The position numbers and the translations under genes are program-made. The notes beneath the pieces are model-generated. The model searched no databases. It was not told where the DNA came from and worked only from the letters and a program-made list of their open reading frames with translations. Positions 25,741 through 38,400 of a DNA stretch of 64,000 bases are shown one piece after another. The stretch is taken from positions 8,597,799 through 8,661,798 of the forward strand of contig CM067091.1 in NCBI GenBank assembly GCA_034008185.1, given 5' to 3'. The first letter of the stretch is position 1. Every line of letters begins with the position of its first letter. Source of the stretch: Gorsachius magnificus (Eukaryota; Chordata; Aves; Pelecaniformes; Ardeidae).

Positions 25741-26022
25741 ATCATCCCAGATCAAAGCTCGACCGTCGCACCAGCAAGTCCCATCAATGGGTTTGCACGG
25801 AGCTTGCCATAAAGTTTTGCTCGCTTGTATCAGTGTCCTAATTTTGCTCTCAGTCTTTTTGGTGTAAACAAATCCTACAGAAACCAGAGCTTTTCTATAG
25901 ACTTCCACTTCTAATGCGCCATTACATGCCCGTAGGAAATAGGAGTGGTGAAGCTGCTCCAGACTCACAAGTGTGTATCTGGGATCAGTGTCTGGTCCCA
26001 GCTGAATTTCTTGAGTTAAGTC
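25741..26022 (-). other. Unidentified open frame of about 94 codons
   Basis: A minus-strand frame is open from just after a TGA at 26023-26025 down to the CR1 junction at 25740, where reading continues into unrelated CR1 sequence. I do not recognise the product. It shows a cysteine-bearing block near its end (QAPCKPIDGTCWCDGR), a basic stretch (VYTKKTESKIRT) and mixed hydrophobic residues, and its composition looks more protein-like than most chance frames here. No ATG lies in the frame; the only near-start is a GTG at 25966-25968. It could be a piece of an endogenous retroviral or other retroelement protein cut by the CR1 insertion, an exon, or chance. No continuation was recognised on the far side of the CR1 (below 24711). 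Confidence 0.25.
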
Positions 26023-26439
26023 TCAGTGAGGTGTGAGGATTTTTTTAAGCACCTCCTGGATTGCATCAGCAATAAATTTGTGTTTATAGGCTCAGTAGCT
26101 GAAGCCTGGTTTTAGGGAAAATGTGAATGAATAGAGAACGCACACTGGGTGGAAAAGTGGGGATTTCAAAGGTCACAAGTTGCAGCAAAGAAAGCTCTCC
26201 CTGTGGACACCACACCTTGAAGGTTGCTCACCCTCAGACTTAGAAGGTAGAAATAAGGAAAAAGAGAAGTTCTCAACACATCTCTGAATCTGAAAAGAAG
26301 TTTCCCACTCAGGCTGGAGCTGTTCCTGACTTTGTCCCCTTGCCCATTTTAATTAATCCAGCTAGGATCATAGTTACCAGGAGCACAGCGCAGGAGAGGC
26401 ACATAGATAAGAAGTCAGGATGGAAGCATGGTAGGAATT

Positions 26440-26725
26440 TTTGGATGAATTGTTTTTCCACTGGAAAATGCTGATTTTTTCAAAACTGACACTTACTTTA
26501 AGAGAAGGTCGGTTTTGATTAATTTATTGAGTCAGAAAAAAATTTGGAAGGCGTTCTGGATTTGTCAAAATGAAGTGTTTTGACATTCTCAAAGGAGAAA
26601 AAAAAAATCTATTTTCCAGTTCAGATGACCTCTTGTTTTGAAATTTAAGCTAATTATAATTAAACATTTCAAAAAGATGAACACTTTGAAATCAGACTTG
26701 GAAGGGAGACTCAGCTCATGAATGT
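26440..26725. repeat. A/T-rich degenerate dispersed repeat (tentative)
   Basis: Recurrent phrases such as TTTTCAAAACTGACA (26476-26490), GTCAAAATGAAGTGTTTTGACATT (in pieces, 26564-26587) and AAACATTTCAAAAAGATG (26661-26678) echo those at 41870-42120. The pattern is that of an old amniote interspersed repeat rich in AAAATGTTTT-like words. The family name is not known to me. Confidence 0.4.
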
Positions 26726-29700
26726 CTTTTAGATTTTGACTTTTTGGGACAAGCTGCAGTGGAATCCTTTGTGAAATCCTAGACTTCGGCGCATCCCTCA
26801 CCTCAACTCAGGATGACACACGAGAAAACACAGCCTCGTCCCGCGAGCTGGCGTCATCTCTCAGCCAACAGTGCAAAAGCTTTTCCTCTTTCCAGGTTCA
26901 CAGCAGATGGACCAGAGCAGTTGAATCGGAATGAGTGCAGCTGACAGTGATGGGCAGACAGCTCTGATGGCACTCGTGGGACACACAGCTCCCAAAAAGA
27001 TGACTTCTCGGATGATCCTGCTGGCTGCTGACCCCATCCTGAGCAGACCCTGCTTTGCAGGCCAGAAGGAGGCCACCCCCCTCCATCGCACACAAGATGC
27101 AGCTGCACCCAAGGACCCAACAGCAGATGATGGTACAGGGATTTGGAGAGCTGAAGGTAGCTCCCAGCTTCAACAGGTAAGATCATAAAAAGGTTGTTTG
27201 AAGCTCAAAATCCCAAAATATTGGGTACCAAGGTCCCATTGGCACCTGTCGGGTGTGAGATGCTCCACTGTGCTGATGGCTCTTTGGTTGGTGGTAGCTG
27301 CACAGCGGGACAACAGCAGCCCTTCTCATTGCATCGTGTCCCTTGGGCAGTGGGCAGGCTGTGAACCGGAAAGTGCAAAGGTGGTGTGAGGGTGTCTCTA
27401 GCCGAACACTTAATCTGAAAACTTCAGCTGCTCTTTTCGGGGCTGCACAGATCCAGGCTTCTCCTCTCAGTCCCCAGCTGATGGCCGGGAGCCAGGCAGC
27501 CCTTGCAGGCTAAGAATTGTGAGAGTCGACAGGCAGAGGATCTGTGCACAGCCTGGCTTGGCCATGTTGGCAGGGGATGGTCCACGCTCTTCTCCTGGCA
27601 TGGAGCAGCTCCAGGCGAGCAGCAGGACGGGTGGGAGCTTCCAGCTTCCCTGCTCCGTTCCAGGCTGGGAGGAGCTGCTGAGCACACATGGCCTCTGGGC
27701 TCTGTAATCTCTAGCCACAAAGCTCTCCCCTAAATTGCATTTGCGCTCATTGGAAGTGATTACATTTTCCTGGAAGGATTTGACCCTCTGGCTGCTGACT
27801 GCGATGGCAATGCTTCTTCTCTGAATGGCTGCTGGCTGGAGACTCAGCGGAGCGACAGCCAGCAGGGGCTGGGAGCTCTCTGCCTTCTCATCCTTGGAAG
27901 CAGCTGTGGAAGCTCCTGGCTTGCAGGAGGGTCAGATGGGCAGAGCGGTACTCCAGAGGTGTTTCACCTCAAAGAGAAAGCATGCAGGGGAAGAGAGGAG
28001 AGGGCAAGGAGGAAGAGAGGAGCAAATAGTCTGCACTTGCTGCCTCGCCAGCCTGAGACAAAAACCAGACAGGATGGAGAATGTGACACCGTATCGCATT
28101 AGGCACTTATGCAACATTAGTGCTGCAGGACCAGCCAAGGTTCAGGGGTTTCTAGGCTTTCTCAGAGCCAGGAAGGCTTCTCTGGACTTGCCTGGGAAGT
28201 GGGTGGGTGCTGAGCTATAGGAGAGATCTCCAGTGCTTCACGCCAAGCAGACTTACTGCTTGGGTCGACAGCCTGGCGAAAGAGCTGTAACCAGCGCTTC
28301 TCAAGGACTGAATCTTGTCTTTCTCCAGCCCCACAGAAACCCTGGGAATGTCTCAGCAGTTCAGACAGCAAAAACATCCCATTAACTTTGCAGAGCCTGG
28401 GAGCAGGAGAGAAACTCACCTCTTCTCTTTGTTCCATGGGTCTAGGTCCCTGGGTAGCTCTGAGGGAGGAGTTCCCCAGGGTGCTAGCAGTGGTGATGTC
28501 CACAGCTGTGAGGTGCACAGCTGGAGACCAGACAGACATTGGTATTCTGGGCCTCAGGACTTAGGTCTGATTAGCTCAGAGCAATGGAGGTTACTCCTCG
28601 CTCCAAAGCCTGTTGCTGTGTCACTTCTATTATTCCCCACCTATATCTGGGTATTTCTCTGCACCTATTTATAAGAGCATAACAAAAGTTATGGATGGTC
28701 CAAGCTGCTGGCATCTGCCTGTGTTGCCTCTTCCTGACCACACTGCCCTTTCCCATGGAGCACAGCCCAGGGACTGCATCCCTCAAAGCGCCCTTCCCTT
28801 CAGGAAGTGTCCATGACAGACCTGACCACATCACAGTGCCAAGAATAAAGAGGAGAGGAAAGGAAAATGTCTCTTCTTGTCCCCCAGTTACGCTAAATTT
28901 AACACTGGGCCATGTAAAGTGCTGTAACGCTTTTATGAAAGACACAGTTTGTGGACAATGACTCTGACCGTGTTTCCTGGACAGAGAAAACATGTGATAA
29001 ACCATAAAGTTAAAAACCATATAAAGTGCAGAAAGTTCATAGTTGTCTCTTTGACATGTGGGTGAGGCAGATTCAGACACATTCAATGAATCTTGTCTGT
29101 CAGAATGTCCCCAGGGTCCCAGTGCTGATGCCCCCATAAGCAATAATACACTGCCTTGTACCAATAATAATCAGAAATTATCAGGTGTCCTTGGTACATC
29201 TCAGCCACCAAAACACTGAAACAAAGCAGTTTAACAGCAGCAATGCCAGCTGGTACAGATGTATGAGGTACCCTAGAGCAGAGTGAAGCTTTCAGCAACA
29301 GCCAAGCTCTGGTGCTGTCTTGAAGGAGGGTAGAAAAGTAATTTTCAAATGACCTGGCAGAAATCAATTCATAGGCTTTGAAGAGAGAGAAACAGTCTTC
29401 AGAGGAAGTCCTGGCCTCAGACCTCTCCAAGGAGCAGGGGGACAGAGGCCGTAGTGATTGCAGCAGTCCCCATGGTTTCCAAAGCCATGATTTCTCTCTC
29501 ACCTAGACAAAGTTGGGGCAAGACGCAGTTGTTTCCTTGCAAATGCCCTTCTGTATTTCTTCATCACCCAGTCTGCCGTCGGCCACGGGAGAACTCGTCT
29601 TCACAGCATGTGCTGACTGCATTGATATGTACTGATGAAGCAAGACATTCAGTCCTAAACCCCACATCTCTATCTGAGTAGTTCCTGCCATAAATTCACA

Positions 29701-30239
29701 GGTATTGCTGTGTAACTGGTTTAGAGATTTAGTTCTTGCTGTTCTGATCCCGTCTTAGGGTTTACACCAGACTGGGAGGAGCCTGTACCACCCTGCATCT
29801 CCTCTATAGCCATTGGGAAAAAATCGCTTCAAGGAATACCACCATTCAAAGGCCTTCTCCCTGTGCTTCATCCCCCGTATAGGTGGACACATACCCCTGG
29901 ACGTGCAGACTAATCCCCTGCCAGAGAGGCCCATGTACTGAGCCAGGATGAATCTGGTTATTCCTGATGTGCTTCCAGTGGGAAGCAAGAGGAGAACCAG
30001 CCATGATGGCTGGATGCTGCTGTGATCATCCTCGGTCACTGAAGTCCAGAGGACAGAGGCAACCTCGGCCAGTCATCCTGGGAGCCTGCCTGCGGGGAGC
30101 CTCCAGCCCGATCCAAAACACCAGCTCTCTGCCTTCTCCTCCAGCGGGGACAGGCAGCTCTGGGCAGGTGCTCTCTGCGGGTCCTGGGAGCACGCTGGCA
30201 GGGAGCGGGAGGGCTGTAATTACAGAGATAACTCACACC

Positions 30240-30520
30240 ATGTCACCCAACAATGATACATGAAAATGCTACATAAACCCGTCTATCTGGTGCTCTCGAT
30301 TTATCTTTCTGCCTCTCTATTTATTTATTTCTTCCTCCAGCCTATCGCTTGGTACCGTGCAGGAGCTGGAAATGCCAGCTGCTGAAAATGCAATTTGTTT
30401 TGATTCACCAGCATCTCCCAAAATATCTCCGTGACCTCTTGAATCTTTTTGCAATGAATTATGATAATGATGATTTTTATTTATGTTAACAAACTGCAGT
30501 AGCTCAGCATGGCCAGCAAA
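30240..30520. promoter_or_regulatory. Possible conserved non-coding element
   Basis: An A/T-rich, non-repetitive block with many factor-like words: AATTATGATAATGATGATTT (30456-30475), TTTTGATTCACC (30398-30409) and TTATGTTAAC (30481-30490). Flanks on both sides are GC-richer. No gene model explains the change. It is followed by a short T run at 30558-30568. Confidence 0.28.
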
Positions 30521-31819
30521 TATACAAAAAAAACCCAACCAAATATACATACATTACTTTTTTTTTTAATAACGAGGCCTTAAAACAGTATCAAACAGGG
30601 GTGGCTTTCCTTTCTTCTCCTTTTCTAAAAGGCATCAGTACCAAATTTCTACCCTAATTATAACAATGCTTCTCCTAATGAAAGAATTCATTTGCCTTCT
30701 CTAATCAGCTGGCTGGCTTTGGAAATTACAGCTGATCACTGTGGAGGAGGGGCTGCAATACAGGTTTGGAGGAGGCAACTCACAGTTTCCAAGGTACCTC
30801 AGAAATTAGGAAGCCACATCCACGGGAGGTGTAAATTGGTGATGCTGCTGAGAACCACATGGCAATGCTGGTCTGTGTCTCCCTGGGGAATCTGGCTCCA
30901 ACATCCTGCAGCCCTTCCTGCCCCTGTGCAGCCCCGCTCGGCTTCCAGGAGGGGGAATCGTGAGCTGCATCCAGGGGTGGAGAGGAATAAAGGCTGCTAA
31001 TGAAAAGTGATTTCAAAGCACATTAGTCTGCTCATTTCTTTTTTTCATGGGAGAAAGCAGAGATGCTGAACCAAAAAGGTGGCTTCTCCCAGTGCCTGGA
31101 AGGCCGCAGTGCAGGCTCTAGGAAGCCCAGGGGTTTGGGGGCATTTCTGCTCGCCCCACACTGGCTCCCGGATGGGCTTTGGGGTATTTCTGCTTGGCGT
31201 GCAGGGCTGCACCAGCAGCGCTCTGACTCCTTGCTGCAGCGTGATGGGGTGGCAGGCTGTGTGTTGGCACATCTGCAAATTAGGGACTGAGTTTCTCTCT
31301 CTCGCACTGCTTTTGGACAAGGGACAATGCAGTTTTGGGGGCTATGTGTGGGGTAGGGCTGTCTTCCCCCCTCACTGAGCCCCTTCTCCATCAGTCTGGC
31401 CACAGTGGCACTCTGGGGTTTGTTCTTTGCAGACTGCACCCTGCAGCAGAGGTCTCAGCACAAGCTGCTGGGAGGGGCCCGGGACAGCCCCCACCTCTCC
31501 CCCTCCTGCTATATGAGCCCCCACACCCCACCACAGTCCCCACATCCCCAAACAGCCCTTATGCCAAGATCTGTCTGTGTGATTTGTGAGGGCATGGGAC
31601 TTACAAACCATGGGGAGAGGAGCTACAATGATCATACAAGTCCTTTAAGACTTTTCAGGACCCATGGGTGCTAATCTGCCTGAACAGAAGCTGAGCATGT
31701 ATCACCATGCCTGAAGGCTTAAACTGGCCAGTGGGCGTTAGCAGCATCTCATGACTAACTCATTCCATCAGTGACTAGTGACAAAAGCCCTCACAACATG
31801 ATGAAGGCTGTCTCAGGGA

Positions 31820-31972
31820 CATGGTCCAGAGGTCTGAGTGATGCAGTTTTTCACACAGCCCTGGCTTGGACTGATTTTCTGCTGCCAAGCAAGTCACTCA
31901 TGCTCTCTGCATTTCTGCTGCCCTGTAGTGATGAAGCTCAGTGCAGTACAAGGCATTGGGATATCTAATATG
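31820..31972 (+). mobile_element. MIR/CORE-SINE-like remnant with tRNA-type head
   Basis: 31822-31838 (TGGTCCAGAGGTCTGAG) matches the tRNA-derived 5' head of amniote MIR-type SINEs. It is followed at the right distance by a CAAGCAAGTCACT block (31886-31898), like the MIR 'gggcaagtcactt' core. A 'gcattgggatatct' tail (31953-31966) corresponds to 'gcactttgagatct'. The order and spacing fit; divergence is high. Confidence 0.55.
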
Positions 31973-34900
31973 GACAACCACACCTCAGGTTTCTAGTCCT
32001 CTAGGTGCAGTCACAGCAAAGCAGCGCGGAACCATCTCCTACACTGTAGGAGACTCAGAATTACCACAACCAAACAAGCTGTGGTTAGAACCTCATACTC
32101 ATGTATAAAGACTTACTCATCAGGAAAAGGCATCAGGCAATGTGGGACCAGTTCCAAGGTATGGATAACTGGGTAGTCATAGGAGCAACTGAAATTTAAG
32201 CTCTGCTTTTAGGAAGCCTTGGGAGAGCAGAGAATTTGCGGGCTGGTGGTCCAAATTCTCCTCACCGTGAGTCTGACTTTGGCTTTGTTTTGGGAGCGAT
32301 GCGGATTTAGCTGCATGCACTAACCTCATGCTACCAAGCAGCATGACTGAAGGTGCCAGCCTTGTGTAGCTTTGTATGGAGAACCGGCCCAGCAGGGAGT
32401 CGATTTCAGCAAATGTGGGCCTTCTTGAGCCTTGGGACATGAGGAGAGGGGGTTTTTTAATGTCTCAGTCACTGGAAATTCTTCCTTTCCAGTCTGCAGT
32501 CTGCACAACTCTAGGATGGAGTCAGTGCACAGACAGAGATCTGCTCCTACTTGTGAGTCTGAATGTCTCTGACAAGGCCATGGAGGCACCAGCAGGGTCT
32601 GAGGGTACCAAGTGAGCTCAAAGATGCAAAGGAGAGTGTTGGTCTTGCTGCAGTGAGGTCACTACACCCATGAAGAAAGACCCTACACTTGCAGATGCTG
32701 GGTACCCTCCTGGCAGCATGCACAGTCCATGATTTATAAATCAAAAAGCATCTTAAGTTTGGCTGTCGGTGGACAGGGTAGGATTTTGTATCCCAACCTC
32801 CCATCTGACTCCTCAGCAATCCCCCAGCACCAGTTCTCCATCCTGCTCTGTCCTCTCAAACCATTGCAGTGCTGGGATTTGCAGACTCATTGACACAAGC
32901 CCTTGTTTTCACAAGTTTTTGGGAAGTGCAACAGGAGCAGCTGGAGCAGGAGCTCTGAGAGTGAATGGGTGAAACCCAACAGCTCTGGATCAGCTCTGGA
33001 CAGGGCTTGAGTCTGGGACAATAAAGCTTTGAATGTGATCACCACACATTTCTATTAAGAATAATGCAACTTTTTTTGCTGTATGGGAAATCAGCAGAAG
33101 GGTTTAAGCCCCAGATAAACAAAATATAACTGACTACCAGCACTGGCCCAAAATGCGTGTTTACCCCTGGGTCACTAGCACAGACATAGAATAGACAAGT
33201 GTAGAGTATAAGCAAAGTTCTTTTAAGATGCAAGCAAAGGGGCCCAGTATGCACTGAGGAAAGGCAGAGATCAGCCAAGTACACAAATTTGTGTGTGGAC
33301 ACTGCAAGTTTATGCAGCTATAAGTCCTCATCTCCTCCTACCTAGCCACAGGTATCTCCTCCCACATGAACCTCCAAGCAGGTGAAGATCTCCTAAATAG
33401 ATGGTTCTTCTCACCATTTTGCTTCTGTCTGGGTGTTGCTTGTCATGCCCTAGGCTATATCACATTTTCTTTCAGGTTACGTGGTTGCTGAGTAGCAGAC
33501 CTTGCTATGACTCAGGAAGGCCCCAGCCTTTCACACCAGCTCCTGTCATTGAGCAGAAAGGGCTCAGTGGTTTGTGGTGCACCTTATACCCAGGAGGAAA
33601 ATCTCTTCACCATCAAATCAGGACTCAGCCATGCCAGGGAGTGGCTGGCTGGGATAACCGGAGCCTCACCAGAGCATATCGACTTTTTTCTAACCAACGG
33701 GTACAATAACTTTTTAATGCTTGAACAAGATTTTATTATCGTCATAGTAATGGCAATGCAAGGCTGCTCGAAATTGGCTTGCGAGAAGAGAGGTCCCAGA
33801 GCAGAGTTAGGAAACAACACCTGCATGGGTGGCACCGCACACAAACACTGTCACTTGACTGTCCCCTCGCATCCTGGGAAACACCCAGAAGCTCCACACA
33901 GCCCCGCATAGAGTGTTCCTCACATCACCCGGCCAGAGGGGCTGCATCCGCCTGCACATCAGCACTCCTGCGTACGTGTGCGCTCCCAAAGAGCTGTCCC
34001 CGGCCAGGCAGACACGCCTGCTCCAGAGGCACATGCAGCCACGCTCCCGGCCCTCCGGTGCACACAGGGATGCGGGGCTCCCTGGCGCAGGGTAGCACTG
34101 TGCTGGCAGGTGGCGAAGGCAGGGGATGAAGGATGCTCACATGCTGAAGCCATCAGCACCATGGGTGCTCATGTGACAGTCACAGGGTATCTGTTTTCCC
34201 TTCAGTGGTATAAATGCTCTCTTCAGAACAGCACATTCCCCGCCACCGCTAATGAAAACACATGGTGCATTTATGCAAAAGCTCCTTCTCATTCTTGGTA
34301 ATGACATTGGTGGTGGCAGCTCCTGTCTCCTCCTGCTGCCTCGCTCCCTCCCAAGCACCCTTGTCATTTCCCTTCCCTTTATCGACAGCCTTTAATGGGA
34401 TGAGTCTTTCACCAGCAGAAAGGAGCCAATGTGTTCTCAGCGGCTGTCAAAGGCACTTCGACTGCATAAAGAGCCTCCCATGTGGTCTCACAGTTAAAAT
34501 ATATATACATACAACAGACAAAACTGTCACCAACGTGCCAGAACCATCATTAGCACTTGATCTTCCTAGCACAGAGGACATGCCTCAGCTAGTTATTTTC
34601 ATCCTAAATCCTTTCTTTCTGTTTACATTTTATTTTGGGAACTGGGCTAGGGAAGGGTACTTTATTTCCCCTACACCACATGGAAAGAACAATACAGAGC
34701 TGGTGGGCACATTATGTTCCCAGTAAGGAGCTGCGGCATCTCTATGAGATGCTTTTAGATAGCGTCAAACAACTTCCCAACCTGCCTACCCCCCTGCCAC
34801 ACTTTGATGAGCTTCAGATGGGACTAAGCTAGCCAGGAAGGGCGGGAAAGGGAAAAACTGCACAGCACCAAGAGGGAGCAATAACGTGAGGATGTGTTGA

Positions 34901-37900
34901 GCAATGAAAGGAGCTGATTTCCCTGCTAAATCAGCCCACGAGGGCCCTGCAGCACCTGCTGCTGCCGACGAGGAGCTTAGCAGGCAGAACTGCCTGTCCC
35001 CAGCTGCCCTAAGTGGAGGGAAGGGTGAGGGTGAGTTTCCTCTGAATCGATGGTAGCTGTTCCCCCCACCCGTCTGCTGCAGATCTGATGTGTCTGGATC
35101 TGCCTAGGGTAGAGGTGATTTAATGGATTGATCCTGTCCTATGTGCTGGGGACACCATGCAATATGAGCAAGGCATGTGGTCCGCCACAGCAGCAGCAGC
35201 AGGTTCCTTCTCTCTCTGCAGAACTTCTGCCTGTGACCAGTCTGCTTTCCAGCTGTGCTTACAGTGCCACCCATGCGGACAACGTTGCTCATCTGCACAC
35301 AGTATTTGATGCTGGAGAAAGGAGCTGGCTCACTTGGATGCGCTGAGAGATCCTGGGGCAGGTAGTGGTTCCCTGTTTGCAGAAGAGGACCTCTGCTGGC
35401 AGCAGCAGCAAGAGGGGCTGGATGTGGGATGCATGCCAGCATAGTGATCCACTTACAGGTACCCCTGCACCTTCTGCTGTCCAGACCTCAGCCCAAGAGC
35501 ACCCACCCAGAGATATATTCCGGTAAATCTTCAGGGAAGATCACATCCATCATCTTCTCCACATAGACATGCCTTGGGAGGGCAATTGCCTGTACAGAGC
35601 CCTGTGCACACCAGCATGGACTTTGTCTTCACCCCATAAAATTCATTTTTGCCCAAGCAAATGTCCTGCCAACCAGTTTGCCTAGGCACAGGAATAGAAA
35701 AAGGGACACAGGTACCAGGAGGAAATTTTCTTTAAGAACTAAAAGAGACCTTGATAGGACTAGTTTCCTCTGGCTCTCCAGCTCTGGGAGCAGGATCTGA
35801 TCAAAAAGCAACTGCAGGGGCTACTTGCTGCTGCCCAGGATTGGCCGCTGGCACGGTCACAAGGGTGCTCAGGGCTACGGAGTTCAGAGCAGAGCTTCTG
35901 CTGCTCAGCCAGCTTTGGTCTCATGAAGCAGCATCAGCCACAGCATCCCCAGGGCTGGGACGTGGGCAGCGCATGCAGGCAGCTGCAATTCCCAGCCGCC
36001 CCCCCTGGGAATAGCTGTGGGAGCCACCTGCATCCCTGCGAGCTCGGCTGAGCCTCTGCAGGAGAAACGGGCAGAATCAGACCAGAGTGATGAATACATT
36101 GGAGGATGCCATGCGGTTTCACAGACAGAAAGAGAGGCTAAATTCATCTACTAAATTATTCACTGTGAATTTTTGCTCTGTTCTAGCAGACACACATCCA
36201 GCAGCTATATAATAGGGAAATTCAGTATATATCATAGTAGTTAGACACGTATCCATTACGCACAGCAGTTGTTAATCTTCAGTGAACGTATTTAATAATA
36301 ACTATTTATGTAACATACATTAACTACCCCTTTTAAACTGAAATTGAATGCATATTTGAGAACCTTAATTCAAAGCACTACTTAGAGCTGAGTCTCTGAG
36401 TCAGGGTAATAAGGATTTCGAAAGAGGGGTGTTTAAGTACTTTAGAATAAAGAGAGGTGACTGGAAAGAAAACCTTTAAAGAAAAACCACCCAAGGAGGG
36501 GTTTTTGCACTTGAAATCCCTCCTGGGTGCAGACTGGAGCCATGTGGCTGAGAGGTGAGCCGTGGGCAAAGAGAAAGCGTGGAGCTGACACACGGCTGGT
36601 TCTTAAAAGCAAGAGAGATTGCTGAGCACCCCGGAGGCACCGGAGCCCCAAAGACCGCAGCCTCTCGTGAGGGATGAGCTGGGCTCTGCAGCTGCCCTTG
36701 GGCAGCAGAGGCAGCCCCAGGCCGTGGGAGTCTCCTGTGCGCAGAGCCTGGCCACAGCCCACAGTATGTGGGGAGGGTGGGAAAGCGCCACGGTACTTCC
36801 AGCCTTGCAGCTAAACCCACCACAGGTCTTCCCAGAAAGGGAAGGAAGAAAAAAAGCACAGATTCACAAAGCACTGCCAGAGTCCACCCATCCCCAAGGG
36901 AGTCACATGGCACTGGAGGTGTGGATATCTGGAGCTCACCAGCCTGGAGCCAGGGATGCTGCTGTGCTAGTACCTCCTAAAACATCTCAAAACCCATCCC
37001 CCTAATTTTTTATTTTAATCACCTCCTCCATCTCTATGCAATACACAACCATTACACTAGACAGACATGGGGAGGAGAGGGGTTAGGGATAAAGGATCAG
37101 AGCAGGACATAATTGTGAGTCAGGACACTGGAGCTCCTCCCTAGAGAGCATGCATGGCCTACTGGCTGCTTGGCCACCCAGAGACCGAGGACGAGGGTGT
37201 CCTCCTCCTGCCCCGCACCAAGCGGCTGCTTGCTCCCTCCTTTCTGCTCCTTAACAGCCTCCATCCCCTCCTGCTGCCCTTCCCAGCTCCTCCCTGCCTC
37301 CCTGGCCTCACCAGTTTTTCCCCATTTTGCTGATTGCTTCCTAAAGTAGCCAAGCTAAAATGAGGTTTTCTGTGAGCAGTGGAGCCATGGCACCTGCTTT
37401 TCTCTGGCTTCATGTCTTGGAGGCTGAGATATCATTGAAGCATCCTGAAGGCTGGACAGCCTTAATTGGACTTCTGCATGTGGATTCTCTGTGGTCTAGT
37501 AGTCTGGTTAAGATCCCATTGCTATTTTTCGCTTTGTGAGGGCACTGACTTGAATTTCCCTTCCTGTTTTATTAAAACTTGTAGTCTCCCAGCATCTGTC
37601 CTGTTGATTCAAACTGTCAGCTCCCCGAGGCCAGGACCACCAGTTTCTTTACTCCTAGAGCAACAGCAGATGCTTAAGGCGGTATGTAAGAACAGGGCAA
37701 GCACATAACAATCCTCTCCTGATGTCCAGCCTAACCAAAAGGTGCCTTTGAATCTAGCATCCCCTGATGAATTTTCCTCTCGTTGATGTGTCTGTGGACT
37801 TACACATTTTCAGCACCACATGCTGTGCGAAGTGCCACCTCTTTCTGTTTAACATGATCACAGTATCTGTCAGCTCTGTGGAAAGTTCCCTGGTCCTTGT

Positions 37901-38039
37901 GATGGAAAGAGAGAAGAGCCAACAGCACCCCACCCTCTCAGGACCACACACCATTTTACCACACTCCCCTTCATGTCCCCCCGGACATGGGGCCAGAATT
38001 GCCCAAGCTTGAAGGCAGAGCCCACCCAGGATTTACACA
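31973..38039. other. Non-coding stretch, no gene recognised
   Basis: No gene is recognised. A/T-rich blocks at about 33690-33790 and 36120-36330 look like regulatory DNA. 37488-37700 has vague SINE-like features (a 'gtcagctccccgaggccaggacca' segment resembling MIR/LINE tails), but they are too weak to annotate. The frame 34262-34726 plus (154 codons) has no domain. Confidence 0.55.
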
Positions 38040-38400
38040 GGGATAGACCGACAGCTTCTCATCTTTATACTTCTGGTCTTTATTTCTTTCCTAATAATTC
38101 CTAACATTTTATTTGCTTTTTCTAACCACTGCCAAGCACAGAGATGACATTTTCAAAGATGCATGTATTATAACACCAAGATCTTGTTCTTTAGCAATGA
38201 CAGGCAGGTCATGGTGCTTTATTTAATTCATAAAGTTAGGACTGTATTTTCCCATGTGCGTTAGTTTCTATTTATCTACATTGAATTTTATCTGCCATTT
38301 TGTCACCAGTCACTTGATATGATGAAGTCTTTCTGCAGCCCTTCACAATTGGCCCTTGTCTTTACTACCAAAATAATTCAATATCTCCAGTTCTCGGCTG
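38040..38400 (-). mobile_element. Ancient CR1/L3-type LINE remnant
   Basis: The plus strand follows, in order, the antisense of the old CR1/L3 region just after the RT catalytic motif: 'taataattcctaacatttta' (38091-38110), 'accaagatcttgttcttta' (38176-38194), 'cccatgtgcgttagtttcta' (38251-38270), 'acattgaattttatctgcca' (38279-38298) and 'tttgtcaccagtcac' (38299-38313). This matches the amniote-wide CR1 relatives found in turtles, crocodilians and birds. It lacks an octamer tail, a usable frame and the bird-specific CR1 features, so it predates the copies at 19165 and 24711 by a wide margin. Confidence 0.75.

Larger units (their letters stand above)
26023..31819. other. Non-coding stretch, no gene recognised
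   Basis: Contains the A/T-rich tract 26440-26725 and a possible conserved element at 30240-30520. Frames such as 28571-29164 minus (197 codons) and 27825-28220 plus have no recognisable domains. Confidence 0.6.

Noticed and set aside
28571..29164. Minus-strand open frame of 197 codons
   Set aside because: No recognisable domain or conserved motif, and the frame spans compositionally mixed DNA.
33960..34140. Somewhat CpG-rich segment considered as a CpG-island promoter
   Set aside because: Too short, CpG density only moderate, and no transcript start or downstream exon visible.
37488..37700. Possible SINE or LINE tail with a 'gtcagctccccgaggcc' segment
   Set aside because: Head and tail words are vague, the core is missing and spacing does not fit.
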